Below are positions 41,423 to 52,524 of a DNA stretch of 64,000 nucleotides, piece after piece; position 1 is the stretch's first letter, and every line of letters starts with the position of its first letter. The translations under genes and the position numbers were made by a program. The notes beneath the pieces were generated by a model, which was given only the letters and a program-made list of their open reading frames with translations, did no database searches and was not told where the DNA came from. This stretch comes from Henckelia pumila (lineage: Eukaryota; Streptophyta; Magnoliopsida; Lamiales; Gesneriaceae): NCBI RefSeq assembly GCF_033568475.1, contig NC_133121.1, forward strand, positions 2,046,001 through 2,110,000, given 5' to 3'.

Positions 41423-44072
41423 ATGTGGGATTCAGAAAGTGAAGCTGGAGGGGTTCGAGATTACAGCAATGGAGTCCTGTCATCAAGCAAGACTGGAGTT
41501 AAGACTGATGGGTTTGAGCAGAGAGGGCAATCTTGGTGAGTGACGCTCATTTTCTTGAATTAAAAGCTCACTTTTTTCTTGAATGGTGTTGTATGTATCC
41601 CAGCAATTTCTTGGTGTGATTGATGTGTTGAAAGTATTGTGTTTTGTGTGAGTTTTTATGACATGACAACTCTTTTGTTTTGGTGGGGTTGAGAAGTTGT
41701 TTAACTTATGTTTGAAGATGTTAGAATTTTTGAAATGGGATCTTTTTGTGATGTTGTTGCAATAGGTATGTTGCTACTGATATTCCAAGTGATCTTTTAG
41801 TTCAAATTGGAGATGTTAGTTTCCATTTACACAAGGTAGAAGTTAACTCTTTCATTTTTTTACATGTTAGTTTCCTGTAACAATTTGTACAAGATTGAGT
41901 GATGTTTAATCTTTCTTCCTCGATAGTACCCTCTTCTTTCTCGAAGTGGAAAGATGAATCGAATAATATACGAATCGCGGGATGAAGAGTTGAACAAGAT
42001 AAGCCTAGATGAGCTCCCAGGAGGCCCCGAGGCGTTCGAATTGGCAGCAAAATTCTGTTATGGAATAGCTGTTGATCTAACAGCAACGAATATCTCCGGT
42101 TTGAGATGTGGGGCGGAGTATCTTGAAATGACCGAGGATTTAGAAGAAGGGAATCTGATATTCAAAACAGAAGCTTTTCTAAGCTATGTGGTTTTATCTT
42201 CTTGGAGGGATTCTATTTTAGTGTTGAAAAGTTGCGAAAAGTTGTCACCTTGGGCGGAAAATCTCCAGATTGTGAGAAGATGTAGCGAGTCGATTGCTTG
42301 GAAAGCTTGTGCCAATCCCAAAGGGATAAGGTGGCAGTACACAGGAAAACCCCCTAGAGTTTCTAGTCCGAAATGGAATGAAATGAAAGATTCTAGCCCG
42401 AGTAGAAACCAGCAAGTGCCGCCGGACTGGTGGTTTGAAGATGTTTCCATTTTGCGGATCGATCATTTTGTTCGTGTTATCACTGCCATTAAGGTAAAGG
42501 GTATGAGGTATGAACTGGTTGGAGCTTCCATTATGCAGTATGCGACGAAATGGCTCTCAGGGCTGTTAAAAGAAGGACCTGCATCAGGTTTTAGTTTGGG
42601 GTTAGGCTCGGGATTCGGGTCTTCAGTCGAAGAGGGAAGTAATAGTACCAATGCAGATATGAGTAGCAGCAGCTGGAAAGGTGGACTGCACATGATAGTG
42701 GCTGGAAATAAAGAGGATATACCAATAGTTCAGGCCAAGGATCAAAGAATGATCATTGAGAGCCTCATAAGTATCATCCCACCACAGAAAGATAGCGTTT
42801 CGTGTAGTTTTCTTCTCCGGTTGTTGAGAATGGCAAACATGTTGAAAGTGGCTCCTGCTTTAGTTACCGAGCTTGAAAAACGAGTTGGGATGCAGTTCGA
42901 ACAAGCCACCTTGGGTGATCTCCTCATACCTTCTTACAACAAGAACGAAACCTTATATGATGTCGACTTAGTGCAGAGGCTTCTGGAGCATTTCCTGATT
43001 CAAGAACAGGTGGAGAGTTCGAGCCCCAACACGCAGTCGTTTTCTGATATGAAAATGTATGATGGAGCTCAACGGGGGACGAATCCCAATGCGAAAATGA
43101 GAGTGGCAAGGCTTGTTGACAGCTATCTCACAGAAGTATCGAGGGACCGGAACCTGTCATTGACGAAATTCCAGGTCCTGGCTGAAGCCTTGCCTGATTT
43201 TGCTAGAACTTGTGATGATGGATTGTACAGAGCTGTTGATTCCTATCTAAAGGTAATCAATTTTATGTCGAAGTTCATGTATAAAATTCAGCTCATACAT
43301 TGCAGCATATCCAAAGTTATTGCCGGCAATATTGCAACGTAAATAATTTTAAACTGTACAACACCCCAAACGACATGTTTGGATTCATTATGCGCCATAT
43401 GAAGGCATGGACGTTTGTTGTTAGCGAATCTCATATCATTTCATATCAAATCAAATCACATTTCTGCTTCTTCCATTCACAATGTTCATCGTAAAAACCG
43501 CATTTTATCGATATCTGCTGATCATTTGATAGGCCCATCCAACCTTGACTGAGCATGAAAGGAAGAGACTCTGCAGGGTAATGGATTGCCAAAAGCTCTC
43601 AATCGACGCATGTATGCATGCTGCACAAAATGAACGACTCCCTCTCAGAGTTGTCGTTCAAGTCCTCTTTTCCGAGCAGGTGAAAATAAGCAACGCCTTA
43701 GCCAACAACACGTTAAAAGAAGCCGGTGAATCCCAGTACCAGCCCTTGATATCAAACAGAAAAACTCTACTCGAAGCAACGCCACAATCCTTCCAAGAAG
43801 GATGGACTGCAGCCAAAAAGGACATCAACACGCTTAAATTCGAACTTGAAACCGTGAAGGCCAAGTACTTAGAACTACAAAATGACATGGAAACGTTGCA
43901 AAGGCAGTTAGACAAGGTGACCAAGCCAAAATCAAGCTCGGCTTGGAGTAGCGGATGGAAGAAACTGAGCAAACTTGCAAAGATCGCAGAAAATGGTGAC
44001 GATGGAACTGATCAGGGACCAAATCCAGAACAAAGAAAGGCACCAAGAAGGTGGAGGAATTCTATTTCTTGA
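41423..44072 (+). CDS. NPH3/RPT2-family BTB protein
   Basis: Four exons (41423-41535, 41766-41835, 41927-43252, 43533-44072) join in frame to 682 residues. NPH3/RPT2-like proteins are plant-specific adaptors at the plasma membrane, some acting with CUL3 ubiquitin ligases in phototropin or auxin-transport signalling. Layout: a short variable N-terminus, then a BTB domain (about 40-150, with [20 protein letters not shown] and [18 protein letters not shown]). The NPH3 domain (about 225-520) starts [19 protein letters not shown] and includes [20 protein letters not shown], whose Tyr is the conserved NPH3 tyrosine. A coiled coil lies at about 595-635, and the tail is Ser/Arg-rich and ends RRWRNSIS. 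The junction [13 protein letters not shown] is the usual last intron position as I recall it. The exact subfamily was not settled. Confidence 0.94.
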
Positions 44073-47010
44073 AAAACCAGTCTCAAACACAGATCTCAGC
44101 AGATAAATTAATAGTTCAGCTCCGTGTTGTAAGATTTTTGTGTTTCATTTTCATTTTTCCTTCTAAGAATATTTGTTTCTAAGATAGGCCATTCAGAAAG
44201 TAGTATCAGAATGTTACCATTGTTTTTTTGCGTGTTCTTTGATTCACCTCATTAAACGGTTTGGTTCGACCAAACTTTGTAGTATACAACGTTCCAAGCT
44301 TGATTATATTGTGTGTGGAGATGATTGGAAGTAGTTTTGTTGAGTATGTGTCGTTAAGATTATGGACTTGGGCATATATAAATCCTAGGAATGAACAACC
44401 GGAGTGTGAAGTTTACGAAGGCATAACGGTAGGTCTGAGTTTTAATACCAATATCAATATCATGGATTTGAGTCTAACTCGACCCCAAGAACTGGTTGAA
44501 GGCCGACGAGGGACAAGTAAGATGTCCCGCAGAAAAATGCACCACACATACAAAGCAAACAGCTTAGCAAACTCACTGTCATGCTGTCTACTACAGCTAT
44601 GTATCCTAGGCCTTATTCTGTTTATCTTTTATGCAGACAGAAATTGATATATATTATTAGTCACCCAATAATTGCACATTTCTTCTTTGGTGAAATAAAA
44701 TATGGCAAAAAGTAAGTTGAGCAAATATACTTTTACGTGCTTGGACTGAAATCTAACACCATGTTTTCTTCCACGGTTCGAAACAATGGCTACCAAGCTA
44801 GACTCTACTACACAGGCTTTGAGATGTTTGTGTCAGCAAAAGTTGTCCAAATATTTTCTGCCAACTGCTCACAACGAATGTTGGAATGTAACGATTCAAT
44901 TTCGACATCTATAGCGATGAGTCGATGTCCACAAGGTGAGGATCAGCACGGTTCTTCGGTATTATGTAAGAGTACTGTCTTGATCTATTGAACATAACAA
45001 CGCTCATAACGTTACGCTTGAACTGTTATGATATATTGGTTTTAAAGTTTATTGGAATGATTTTGATTTGTAAAATGATTGTTTTGTTCCTATACATATA
45101 AATAGATCAACTTAGGTTAATATTCAAAAAACATGGGCATCAATAATTTTGGCAACATGCGGTTGGAAAGTAGTGGGAAAATGAGAAGAATGAAGTATGA
45201 AAAGACATGGCACTTGAGATTGTGTCCGAGACAGATAAGGAGACAAAAGATGCGCAGCCCACAAGCCAAGTTTGTGTATATGTAGATGGATAATAAATTT
45301 TAAAATGTTTTAATTGATTTTAAAAAAAAAAAATTATTAATACCTAAAGAATTCTAAATTTTCAGATTTCATGACTTCCAATCACGATTCTTGCTTCTTC
45401 TTCTTCTTCTTCTTCTTCTTCTTCTTTTTTCTTTCTTTTTTTTTTAAATGTTATTATTTTTCAAATCATGTGAAATTTAGAGTTTACTTTTGGATAAGAA
45501 ACCACTTAGCTTCCGCAATTAGAGATATTACAAATAACAATCAATGCATGATTTTTAAATCATGGCTAAAATAAATCAATATATTTTAGGATAAATTGAA
45601 TATATATTTTCTAAATTTAAAAGTTGGCCACATATACCCTAGGTTTAATCATGCATGTTGAGTGTTGACCAACCTACATATAATTGGAATCAATTAATTA
45701 CACGTATTATAAGTTCATGCACATCACAGCACATGCACATAATTCACATTTAAAATTATGGGAAATTAAATAAATAAATAGATAATAGAAAATATTATCG
45801 TTGTTGATATTTCTAATTTTTTTAAAAAAATTAAATTTAGTCATATTAAAAATATGGATTCTTTGATTAAGTCAAGGACTACTTTAATAAACAATTGTTG
45901 CATGGCTGTGACGAACACGGGAGTAGTGATTGTCATTTCCATAATCATAATTTTTTCAATAATTAATAGTAATAATTATTATTATTAATTCTTTTTCCCT
46001 TCGCGTATGCATTTGTTGAACAACCAGTTCAAATATTTAATTTGAAGACTATAAAATGAATTATCAAACGAATTTTATCCTCAAATAGTTAGCAACTCCA
46101 TGTCCATGATTAATTATATATTAATAACAATTCAACATCATGAATTCAATCCAACATATATAATATTGCATTCTCAAAAAAAAAAAAAACAATTAAAATA
46201 TGATCTATAAGTGTCGTTGAAAAAAGACCAGAAGCAAAAAACTCAACAATCTAAATTAAATTAAAATTAAAAGAAATAAAGAAATGGCTCAAACAATACA
46301 TATACCATTGAATAAAAACACCATCTCAAATGGTCAAATTTTTTTATACAAATACACAACATAAACAAAACAACAAGAAACAGGACAAATACAAGCATGT
46401 CCCTCGTAAATAATGCAACTTTTACAACACAAACAAGCTTCACAAGTGGAAACAAACAAGAAGATTTGATAATGGATCTGTATTCCACAAGTTCATGATG
46501 AATCTTTGGGGGAAGGGGGGGTCCCCTCTTAAACTAATAGCTTTACTTAGTGATGGAAGACTAAAGATGCAATATTTTCAAGGGGGAGAAAAAAGTATAA
46601 AAGCAGGAAACAAATGAAAATGGAGGGTGGGACCCCTACTCACCAAACACGCATGCTCTTGATCCATGGAGTTTTTTTTTCTCAACAATCCAAGAAAAAG
46701 GCACCACACCACTATGCTTTCATATCTACCACACTTTGCTTTCATCCCTCAAAAGTTCCAAATGCAATCATTTCAAGTCAAGGGTGTGTATTATAGCCCC
46801 ATTTTTCTTCACCACCTCAGGAGTAAAAAAAAAAAAGCACAGATTTCATCCCAATAGGCTCCCCTTTTTCTTGGCCCACCACATACCATTGCCACTAATA
46901 GAGTGAAAAGCATGGTCATTGCGGAGATAGAGGGAAATCCCACCTTGCTACTTTCATTAAGTTTATTCGAACACACACGTAGTAGTTTCTTCTAGCAGTC
47001 GAAGAGAGTG
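44073..47010. other. Intergenic region between NPH3 and SAC51-type genes
   Basis: No supported gene. An open frame of 128 codons at 44261-44647 lacks known domains and homologous-looking motifs and lies in the region just after NPH3, so it is not called. The rest is AT-rich with a CTT microsatellite at about 45391-45436 and poly(A) runs. The last few hundred bases are probably the 3' untranslated region of the minus-strand bHLH gene. Confidence 0.5.
45391..45436. repeat. (CTT)n microsatellite
   Basis: A run of CTT units is followed by a T-rich stretch. It lies between genes. Confidence 0.9.
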
Positions 47011-48099
47011 TCATGGAAAAGAGGCAAGTTTGCCATTAGGGTCGGAGGGACCAAGACCAAGAGATTCGGCCTCGAGTTTCATGAGTTTCAAGTGAGTAAT
47101 AGCTTTGTCGATTATGAAAAGTGGATCCTTGCTCTTCACCCCAGGGATGATGCTCTCTAGGATCTTTAATGCCTCGCGGACTTTGATCTTCTTTTCTCTC
47201 TTACTGGAGTAGATATCATCAGAGCAGTTTCTCATACCGGCATTACTCGACTGCACATCATCCTCGTATCCATATGAACTATCCGGTTTCGTGGGACTTT
47301 CAGTACCCACCAATGACGGTTGCTTGAAGGCACCATCAAGCAATTTTTGCCTTTTAGGCAAGTCATCAGAACTCGCCACTTCTTCGTCAAGTTTCTCAAA
47401 TAGTTTGTGCTTCCTATGCACATCTTCAGTGACATATGGCGTATGCCCCGTGCTAGTAACTTCATCATTTTCACCATCACCATCATCATCATCATCCTCG
47501 TACTCCTCTTCACCATCAGAGTAAAGCAACGCGTCGATTTCTTCCGAATCTTCAAGCATCTCATCTTCCCCATCAGTCAACTCATTTTCATCCCAATTTT
47601 CTTCAATGGGATTCACCGAAAAATGCTCGTCTACTCGAGCTGCTGGTTTTTCATGCGAACCATTAGCAAAAGCAGGAATCTTGGAGGCAACAATCTGGTT
47701 GTGGTGAGAAAAGGAGGAACTAAAATACAATCTAGTTTTATTTCCAGATTGATCAAAAATCAGAAACCTTTTTTGAGCGCAAGTAGCGTCACTCGGTTTA
47801 GCTGCAGCCCCAAGCCTATTGAGTAAGGCGCATTGGGAATCTTTGAAATACAGGTTTCCAGTACCATGCGGTACGTTACCATTCAGAGGTGGCAGTTTCA
47901 AGAAAGCGTCAACTGCCTCTTGATGCCCAGCATTTGAACCAGGTATAATAGAAACTGAAAATTCTGGCAAAGCAGCATTGGCAGTACATGTGGAACGAGG
48001 GATGCACTGGTCCAGCTGTAAAAGGGGCAAGTGGTCCAAACCAGGAGAGTTCCAAGCAGAGAACTGCTGACAAGTGTGAGACTCTTTGACCATAACCAT
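47011..48099 (-). CDS. SAC51: SAC51-type bHLH protein
   Basis: SAC51 and its relatives (SACL1-3) are bHLH proteins that counter the growth defect of thermospermine-deficient plants and restrain xylem differentiation. The main ORF is a single exon with 362 residues when started at 48099 (MVMVKESHTC). An in-frame ATG at 48171 lies in a likely 5' leader intron (48239-48117, GTATGC...GCCAG) and would be removed by splicing. Layout: a variable Ser/Pro-rich first half, a very acidic middle (EEEYEDDDDDGDGEND), and a C-terminal HLH with KIKVREALKILESIIPGVKS and DPLFIIDKAITHLKLMKLEA. The basic region lacks the usual His-Glu-Arg DNA-contact residues, as in other SAC51-type proteins. Its leader carries the conserved spliced uORF. 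The symbol denotes the family. Confidence 0.92.
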   Translation of the reverse strand: MVMVKESHTCQQFSAWNSPGLDHLPLLQLDQCIPRSTCTANAALPEFSVSIIPGSNAGHQEAVDAFLKLPPLNGNVPHGTGNLYFKDSQCALLNRLGAAAKPSDATCAQKRFLIFDQSGNKTRLYFSSSFSHHNQIVASKIPAFANGSHEKPAARVDEHFSVNPIEENWDENELTDGEDEMLEDSEEIDALLYSDGEEEYEDDDDDGDGENDEVTSTGHTPYVTEDVHRKHKLFEKLDEEVASSDDLPKRQKLLDGAFKQPSLVGTESPTKPDSSYGYEDDVQSSNAGMRNCSDDIYSSKREKKIKVREALKILESIIPGVKSKDPLFIIDKAITHLKLMKLEAESLGLGPSDPNGKLASFP

Positions 48100-48349
48100 C
48101 CAGTCAAAAGAGCAACCTGGCACACAAGATTTATTAAAAGGCAAATTTGGTGATGTGATTGAAATTGTCATTACAAAGATAAGAAAAGGAATCTAGCTAA
48201 CTTAAGTGCAAGTACCATAAAAAGTATAGATAAGCATACCTGGATAATACTTGAATTTAGTCTGCAAATACACTAATTTTGGGAATTCTAAACAAAATAA
48301 TAAAAAAAATGTTGCTAGCTTGATGTGGGCACGGGAACTTGGAAGCAAA

Positions 48350-48667
48350 CTACGTTACAGGTTTCAGCAAGTGACGGAAATACTCAGCCTGTAACAGTCA
48401 AAGAAGTGAGCTTAGCACCTTTTGATCCACATGATTGAGTTAGCATAACTATCAATTAAGTTGAATAAGGAACCTTCATGATACAATTTCAAACATTTGA
48501 TATCAAATATAATAGCCAGAACTATGAACTAATCATGAACGAACCTGACAATTCTGCAAATGTTGAAAGCATTCTATAACTCTAACTATGATGGTTGTTC
48601 TCCCAGCAATCCCATTTTCATGTTTCAGCGCCCTAAATCTCGTCCGACCAGCAGCTTGGCACACCAT
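48350..48667 (-). CDS. Conserved peptide uORF of the SAC51-type gene (spliced, 53 codons)
   Basis: The uORF has two exons: 48667-48545 (41 codons, MVCQAAGRTRFRALKHENGI...) and 48388-48350 (AEYFRHLLKPVT, then stop). They are joined across an intron with a GTTCG donor and a TTACAG acceptor. The peptide is almost the same as the conserved uORF peptide known from SAC51-family leaders in other plants. In that family the peptide represses translation of the main ORF, and thermospermine relieves the block. After splicing of the next intron, about 127 nt separate its stop from the main ATG. It is too short and too split to show up as a long reading frame. Confidence 0.93.
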
Positions 48668-50100
48668 AACTCCTTTTGACCCTTTAGCTGACTTGAGAAG
48701 ACAAATTTTGGATGCACAAATAACAGCTAGAATCTAGATATTGAGAAAGGGTAGACAAAGTGGAAAACAAGCTTGAAGATGTCTAGTATTTACTGTTTAA
48801 TAATAAAACTGACTGAAATAAAACAAAAGCTTACAGAGATGAAGAAGACAAATACAATTAAAAGTGAAGGTGACAACTGGCTCGTCTAAACAACGATTCA
48901 ACGGAATCTTTTGGCTACTCTTATAGAATAAAGAAAAAACAAGTAAAGAGAGGAAAGTGATTGGATCCCATGGATGACAAATTTAGAAGGACTGCACAAT
49001 AAAGACGACGAGTTTGATAGAAAACTAGCAACCTATAGAATAACCCTGCAGTACAGGTTCAATGAGATAACATTGCGAAAAACGTCAATAGAAAGACTCA
49101 ACCACCGCATAATGTTCAATTCCTAAATCCAATCGAGAAAATTCCAGAGGAAAATATTGTAATGTTGATTCCCCTTAGCAACCTGAAATAACAAAAAAGG
49201 GGAACGTCTGTGAGGAACAATGAGAATGGTTAGCACATGACAGACACAAAAGAATCAGATACTAAAGGTAGAATATATATGTAAATCAAGAAGAGATAAA
49301 TAAGTAAAAACAAACTATTGCAGGCCACTTTAAGGCCGTTAAAAACCGACCATAGCAGAATTCGAAAAAGAGGAAACAAACAAAATATGGGATTAGTAAC
49401 TCCAAAACGTCTAACCAATTTTCTTCCTCCCAAATTGAATGGAAATCTTGCATTCTCATCCAAATTTAAAAGAGAACCGCGAATCAACTCATCTCAAGTA
49501 CTTGACATGATAACAAAATTATAAACTTCACACGACTCTTTTAAGTATTCACACAATCAGGAACAAAAACGACAGCATCATCCGTCTATTCAAGAAGAAA
49601 AATGAGAGCTTTAAAAGCCAATTACTTCAACCGGGATGAGTGTCAACAAATCTGTGCATACAATTTGCCAGTGGAGCTATGGCCTACTGTATTTGCTTCA
49701 ATTAACCATAACTACCGACAAAATCAACATATACTAAAGATCTCGGACAGAAAAAAAAGGAAAACATAAAAATAAAGAAAGACCAAAAAACAAATCTTGA
49801 CCAGACCGTTGAGACACTTGACAGATCTTATAGATCACGATGAAGAGATTATAAACAAACTGAAAGTGAAAACCATAAAAGAGTAAGTAATATCAAGAAT
49901 CAAGAAAATCGTTATAGAAAAAGACAAAACACAAAATCCTGAGAAGGGTCTTCAGATAACTTACAGATCGGCTAGCAGAGACGAAGATCCTGGGATTTCT
50001 GAAGGGTTTCAGTTCATGTGACGAATGGGTGAGCTGCAGAGAAATTGGAGGAGAAGATAAACAGTGTTCAGTGGATAGCAGTTGACAGTAGGCAGCAATA
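48668..50100 (-). other. Long 5' leader region of the SAC51-type gene
   Basis: A probable first leader exon ends at 49965 (GATCT|GTAAGTT on the minus strand). A possible acceptor near 49181 (TTGTTATTTCAG|GTTGC) suggests alternative leader exons. A promoter is likely just beyond, near 50110-50130, where a TTTATAAT-like box lies on the minus strand. No other gene is supported in this stretch. Confidence 0.5.
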
Positions 50101-50437
50101 ATAAGGGGTTGGTGTTAACTTATTATAAAGAAATCATATTCCCACTTTGCCCTTTGCTAAACTTTTCAAAAAAATATAGTTTAATTTTTTATTTACATAT
50201 GTATTTTTAACTTATTAAAATAAATTAGAAAATATGTAAAAATTAACGTGGTGAAATTTATGTAAATAAATTTTAAATTTGAATTATATAAAATATAATT
50301 ATATTAAAATAGTAAAATTAATGATACATAGAGATAGGTATTTATATACCATTTATTAATTGCATTATTTGCATCTACATAAAAGTGAAGAAAGTATGAT
50401 AAATGTGTTTTAATTAAAAAAATCAAATAAACGCAAA

Positions 50438-50577
50438 CAACAAATAAACAGGAGGAAAAAAAAGGTTCGTATTTATGTAGTAAACTCTTTATTTATTGAA
50501 ATTTGAACAACATATAAACAGGAGGAAAAAAAAGGTTCATATTTATGTAGTAAACTCTTTATTTAATGAAATTTGTG
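50438..50577. repeat. 70-bp tandem duplication
   Basis: Two adjacent copies carry ATAAACAGGAGGAAAAAAAA and TTTATGTAGTAAACTCTTTA. They differ at only a few bases, so the event is recent. It lies in the upstream region of the SAC51-type gene. Confidence 0.85.
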
Positions 50578-50945
50578 GTCTCAAATTGAATCATTTATGC
50601 CTTTTGTGTTCACAACCTAAAAAAGACATGAATTTTGTTTTTGTTTTTTGGTTTATAAGACAGGATCAATATTTAAAGCAAAACAAAAAATACACACACA
50701 TACACTAATTAAGCTCAAGCAGGTCTAACCAGTAACCACTCCCGATTTAATGTGACGTGATACATAATAATAACACTAACAATAATAATAATAATAAATT
50801 GTCATGGCATGTAGGGTCTAGGGATGAATCGATGCTTGCAGATGAGTATGATGACAGATTAATTTGCAGATCAAATAGCCTACTCGAAGCGCAGTATAAA
50901 CTCATCCGGCACATAGATAGTGTGGCAAATAATTTAATCATCTAA

Positions 50946-51181
50946 GACACCGTTTGGTTTGAGTGATAGGATAAGTAATTCATAAATAAGTAATATAACG
51001 TAAATTAAAAATAAATAAGAAAAAATAGTTAATATATTTGATTTGATGGATAGATTATAATTTATTTGATTTAATTGATGTAAAATTATTAATTAATAAA
51101 TAGATAAATAATATGACAAAAATAAAGTGAAATTGATTGGGATAAGTTACACATTAATAATACATCAAACCAAACAATGCC
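50946..51181. mobile_element. Tourist-like MITE (236 bp)
   Basis: The inverted ends are GACACCGTTTGGTTTGA and, in reverse complement, GGCATTGTTTGGTTTGA. TAA flanks both sides (50943-50945 and 51182-51184), the usual target of PIF/Harbinger elements. The interior shares AAATAAATAAGAAA and ATATTTGATTTGATGGATAG-type phrases with the element at 15848-16235, so both are members of one family. Confidence 0.85.
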
Positions 51182-52229
51182 TAAATAATATAATATTATG
51201 ATAGGATCAATGAAATCACATAAAACCTACTATATTTAAAAAGAAGCTCAAATAAATTCAATATCACAATTTTATATGTACCTGCTTTTATTACTTTCGA
51301 AAATGTGTAATTCACATTTTATGTGTTTAAACGTACAAAAAATATCACTAAAATCATACACGAATATTTTTGTAGTTAAAAAATGTCAGTATTTTTAAAA
51401 TTATGAAAGAAAAAAAATAAAAAAATTCACAACTTGACTTTAAACATAAAACAGAAAAATTATTCATGATTCAATATGATTGAAAAAATAAAAAACAAAT
51501 GAATGAAAATCGAAAATAATAACATATAAAAAACACATGTCTAATTCAAAAAATATAATAACGAATACGTGGCATGTTCTAAATATTGATATGTGAATGA
51601 ACATATATATTCTTCTATTCAAATTTCAATTAAAAATAGTTTTTGCATATTCATCCGAAATTATTACTTTTCACGTTAAAAATATTAATTTCGTTGATAC
51701 GGTTAAGAGGATGACACTGTTTCCCCACGGTGAAACCTCAGCCTCCCATCTCCGGAAGAACACACAGAAACACACAGTGCAAGAATTCATCATATTTACC
51801 AATAATTAAATCATATGTTTTTCTTTTTTTTTTTGGGAGTTTGGAGCATCCCTTAATTCCAGCAATCCAACATGAAACGAACACCACACACAAGTACACA
51901 GCACCAAATCTTCAAGCAACAACCTTTGACTCCTCGTATGCATGCATGCAAATCCGTACGCTCCTCCATTCCCTATATCGTATATAATTCACACCAATCA
52001 GCCAATTTACTGTTCATTCACAGCTTGATAATACATTCGATCGATAATCATTGTGTTTTTTTTTTCCCTCTGCCACCGTCTCCGCGTTGGGCGATCTTTC
52101 TGGTTGATGGTGGTTGAGTTCTTTTGATTAGATACGATTTAATTTCTTGAATGAATGTATGTATAATGTGAGATGATCATGAAGAGGTAGATCTTTTGAT
52201 TCGTTAGAAGGAACACAGCGAGAAAAATA

Positions 52230-52340
52230 ATGGAAATTGCGAGGATTAGAGAATTGTTGCTGCTGTGGTGTAGAAGCCGAAGTTCCCGTGTCGCTCTTGT
52301 GGGTGGAAATCACACAGCTGCCAGATTTAGCACTCGCTAG
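52230..52340 (+). CDS. uORF of the DUF7870 gene (36 codons)
   Basis: An ATG at 52230 opens a 36-codon frame, MEIARIRELLLLWCRSRSSR then VALVGGNHTAARFSTR, ending with TAG at 52338-52340, 184 nt before the main ATG. Arabidopsis genes of this family (At3g53400, At5g03190) are listed as carrying conserved peptide uORFs, and the position fits. I judge the peptide conserved from memory of that class; a cross-species alignment would settle it. Such peptides usually lower translation of the downstream frame. Confidence 0.72.
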   Translation: MEIARIRELLLLWCRSRSSRVALVGGNHTAARFSTR

Positions 52341-52524
52341 AAGTATTCCTCCATTGCCGCGCTAGATTTTCTTTCTCTTTCATAATTGATTTGTTTTCTC
52401 TCCTGGTAATAAAAATAAAATTTAAAAAAAAAAACACAGAAATTTTGAATTAGTAGGGGCTATCTAATTTACTGCGATTTGGATCTAGGATCTTTTCTTT
52501 ATCTGTTTGTTTTAAGGGTGGAAG

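Larger units (their letters stand above)
50130..52229. other. Region between the two divergent uORF genes
   Basis: No protein-coding gene is supported. It holds a 70-bp tandem duplication (50438-50577) and a MITE (50946-51181). From about 51900 on lies the probable promoter and leader of the DUF7870 gene, with a TATATAATT stretch near 51980. Confidence 0.5.

Noticed and set aside
44261-44647. Plus-strand frame of 128 codons after the NPH3 gene
   Set aside because: No recognisable domain or relative, composition like the surrounding non-coding DNA, and it lies just after the NPH3 stop. A C-terminal hydrophobic stretch alone is not enough.
47407-47826. Plus-strand frame of 139 codons
   Set aside because: It is antisense to the acidic part of the SAC51-type gene. 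Repeated Asp/Glu codons make stop-free reverse frames.
48100-48171. Upstream in-frame ATG of the SAC51-type ORF as the start
   Set aside because: The segment lies mostly within a likely leader intron (48117-48239) with good borders, and the sequence before MVMVKES does not look like the family start. Kept as an alternative only.
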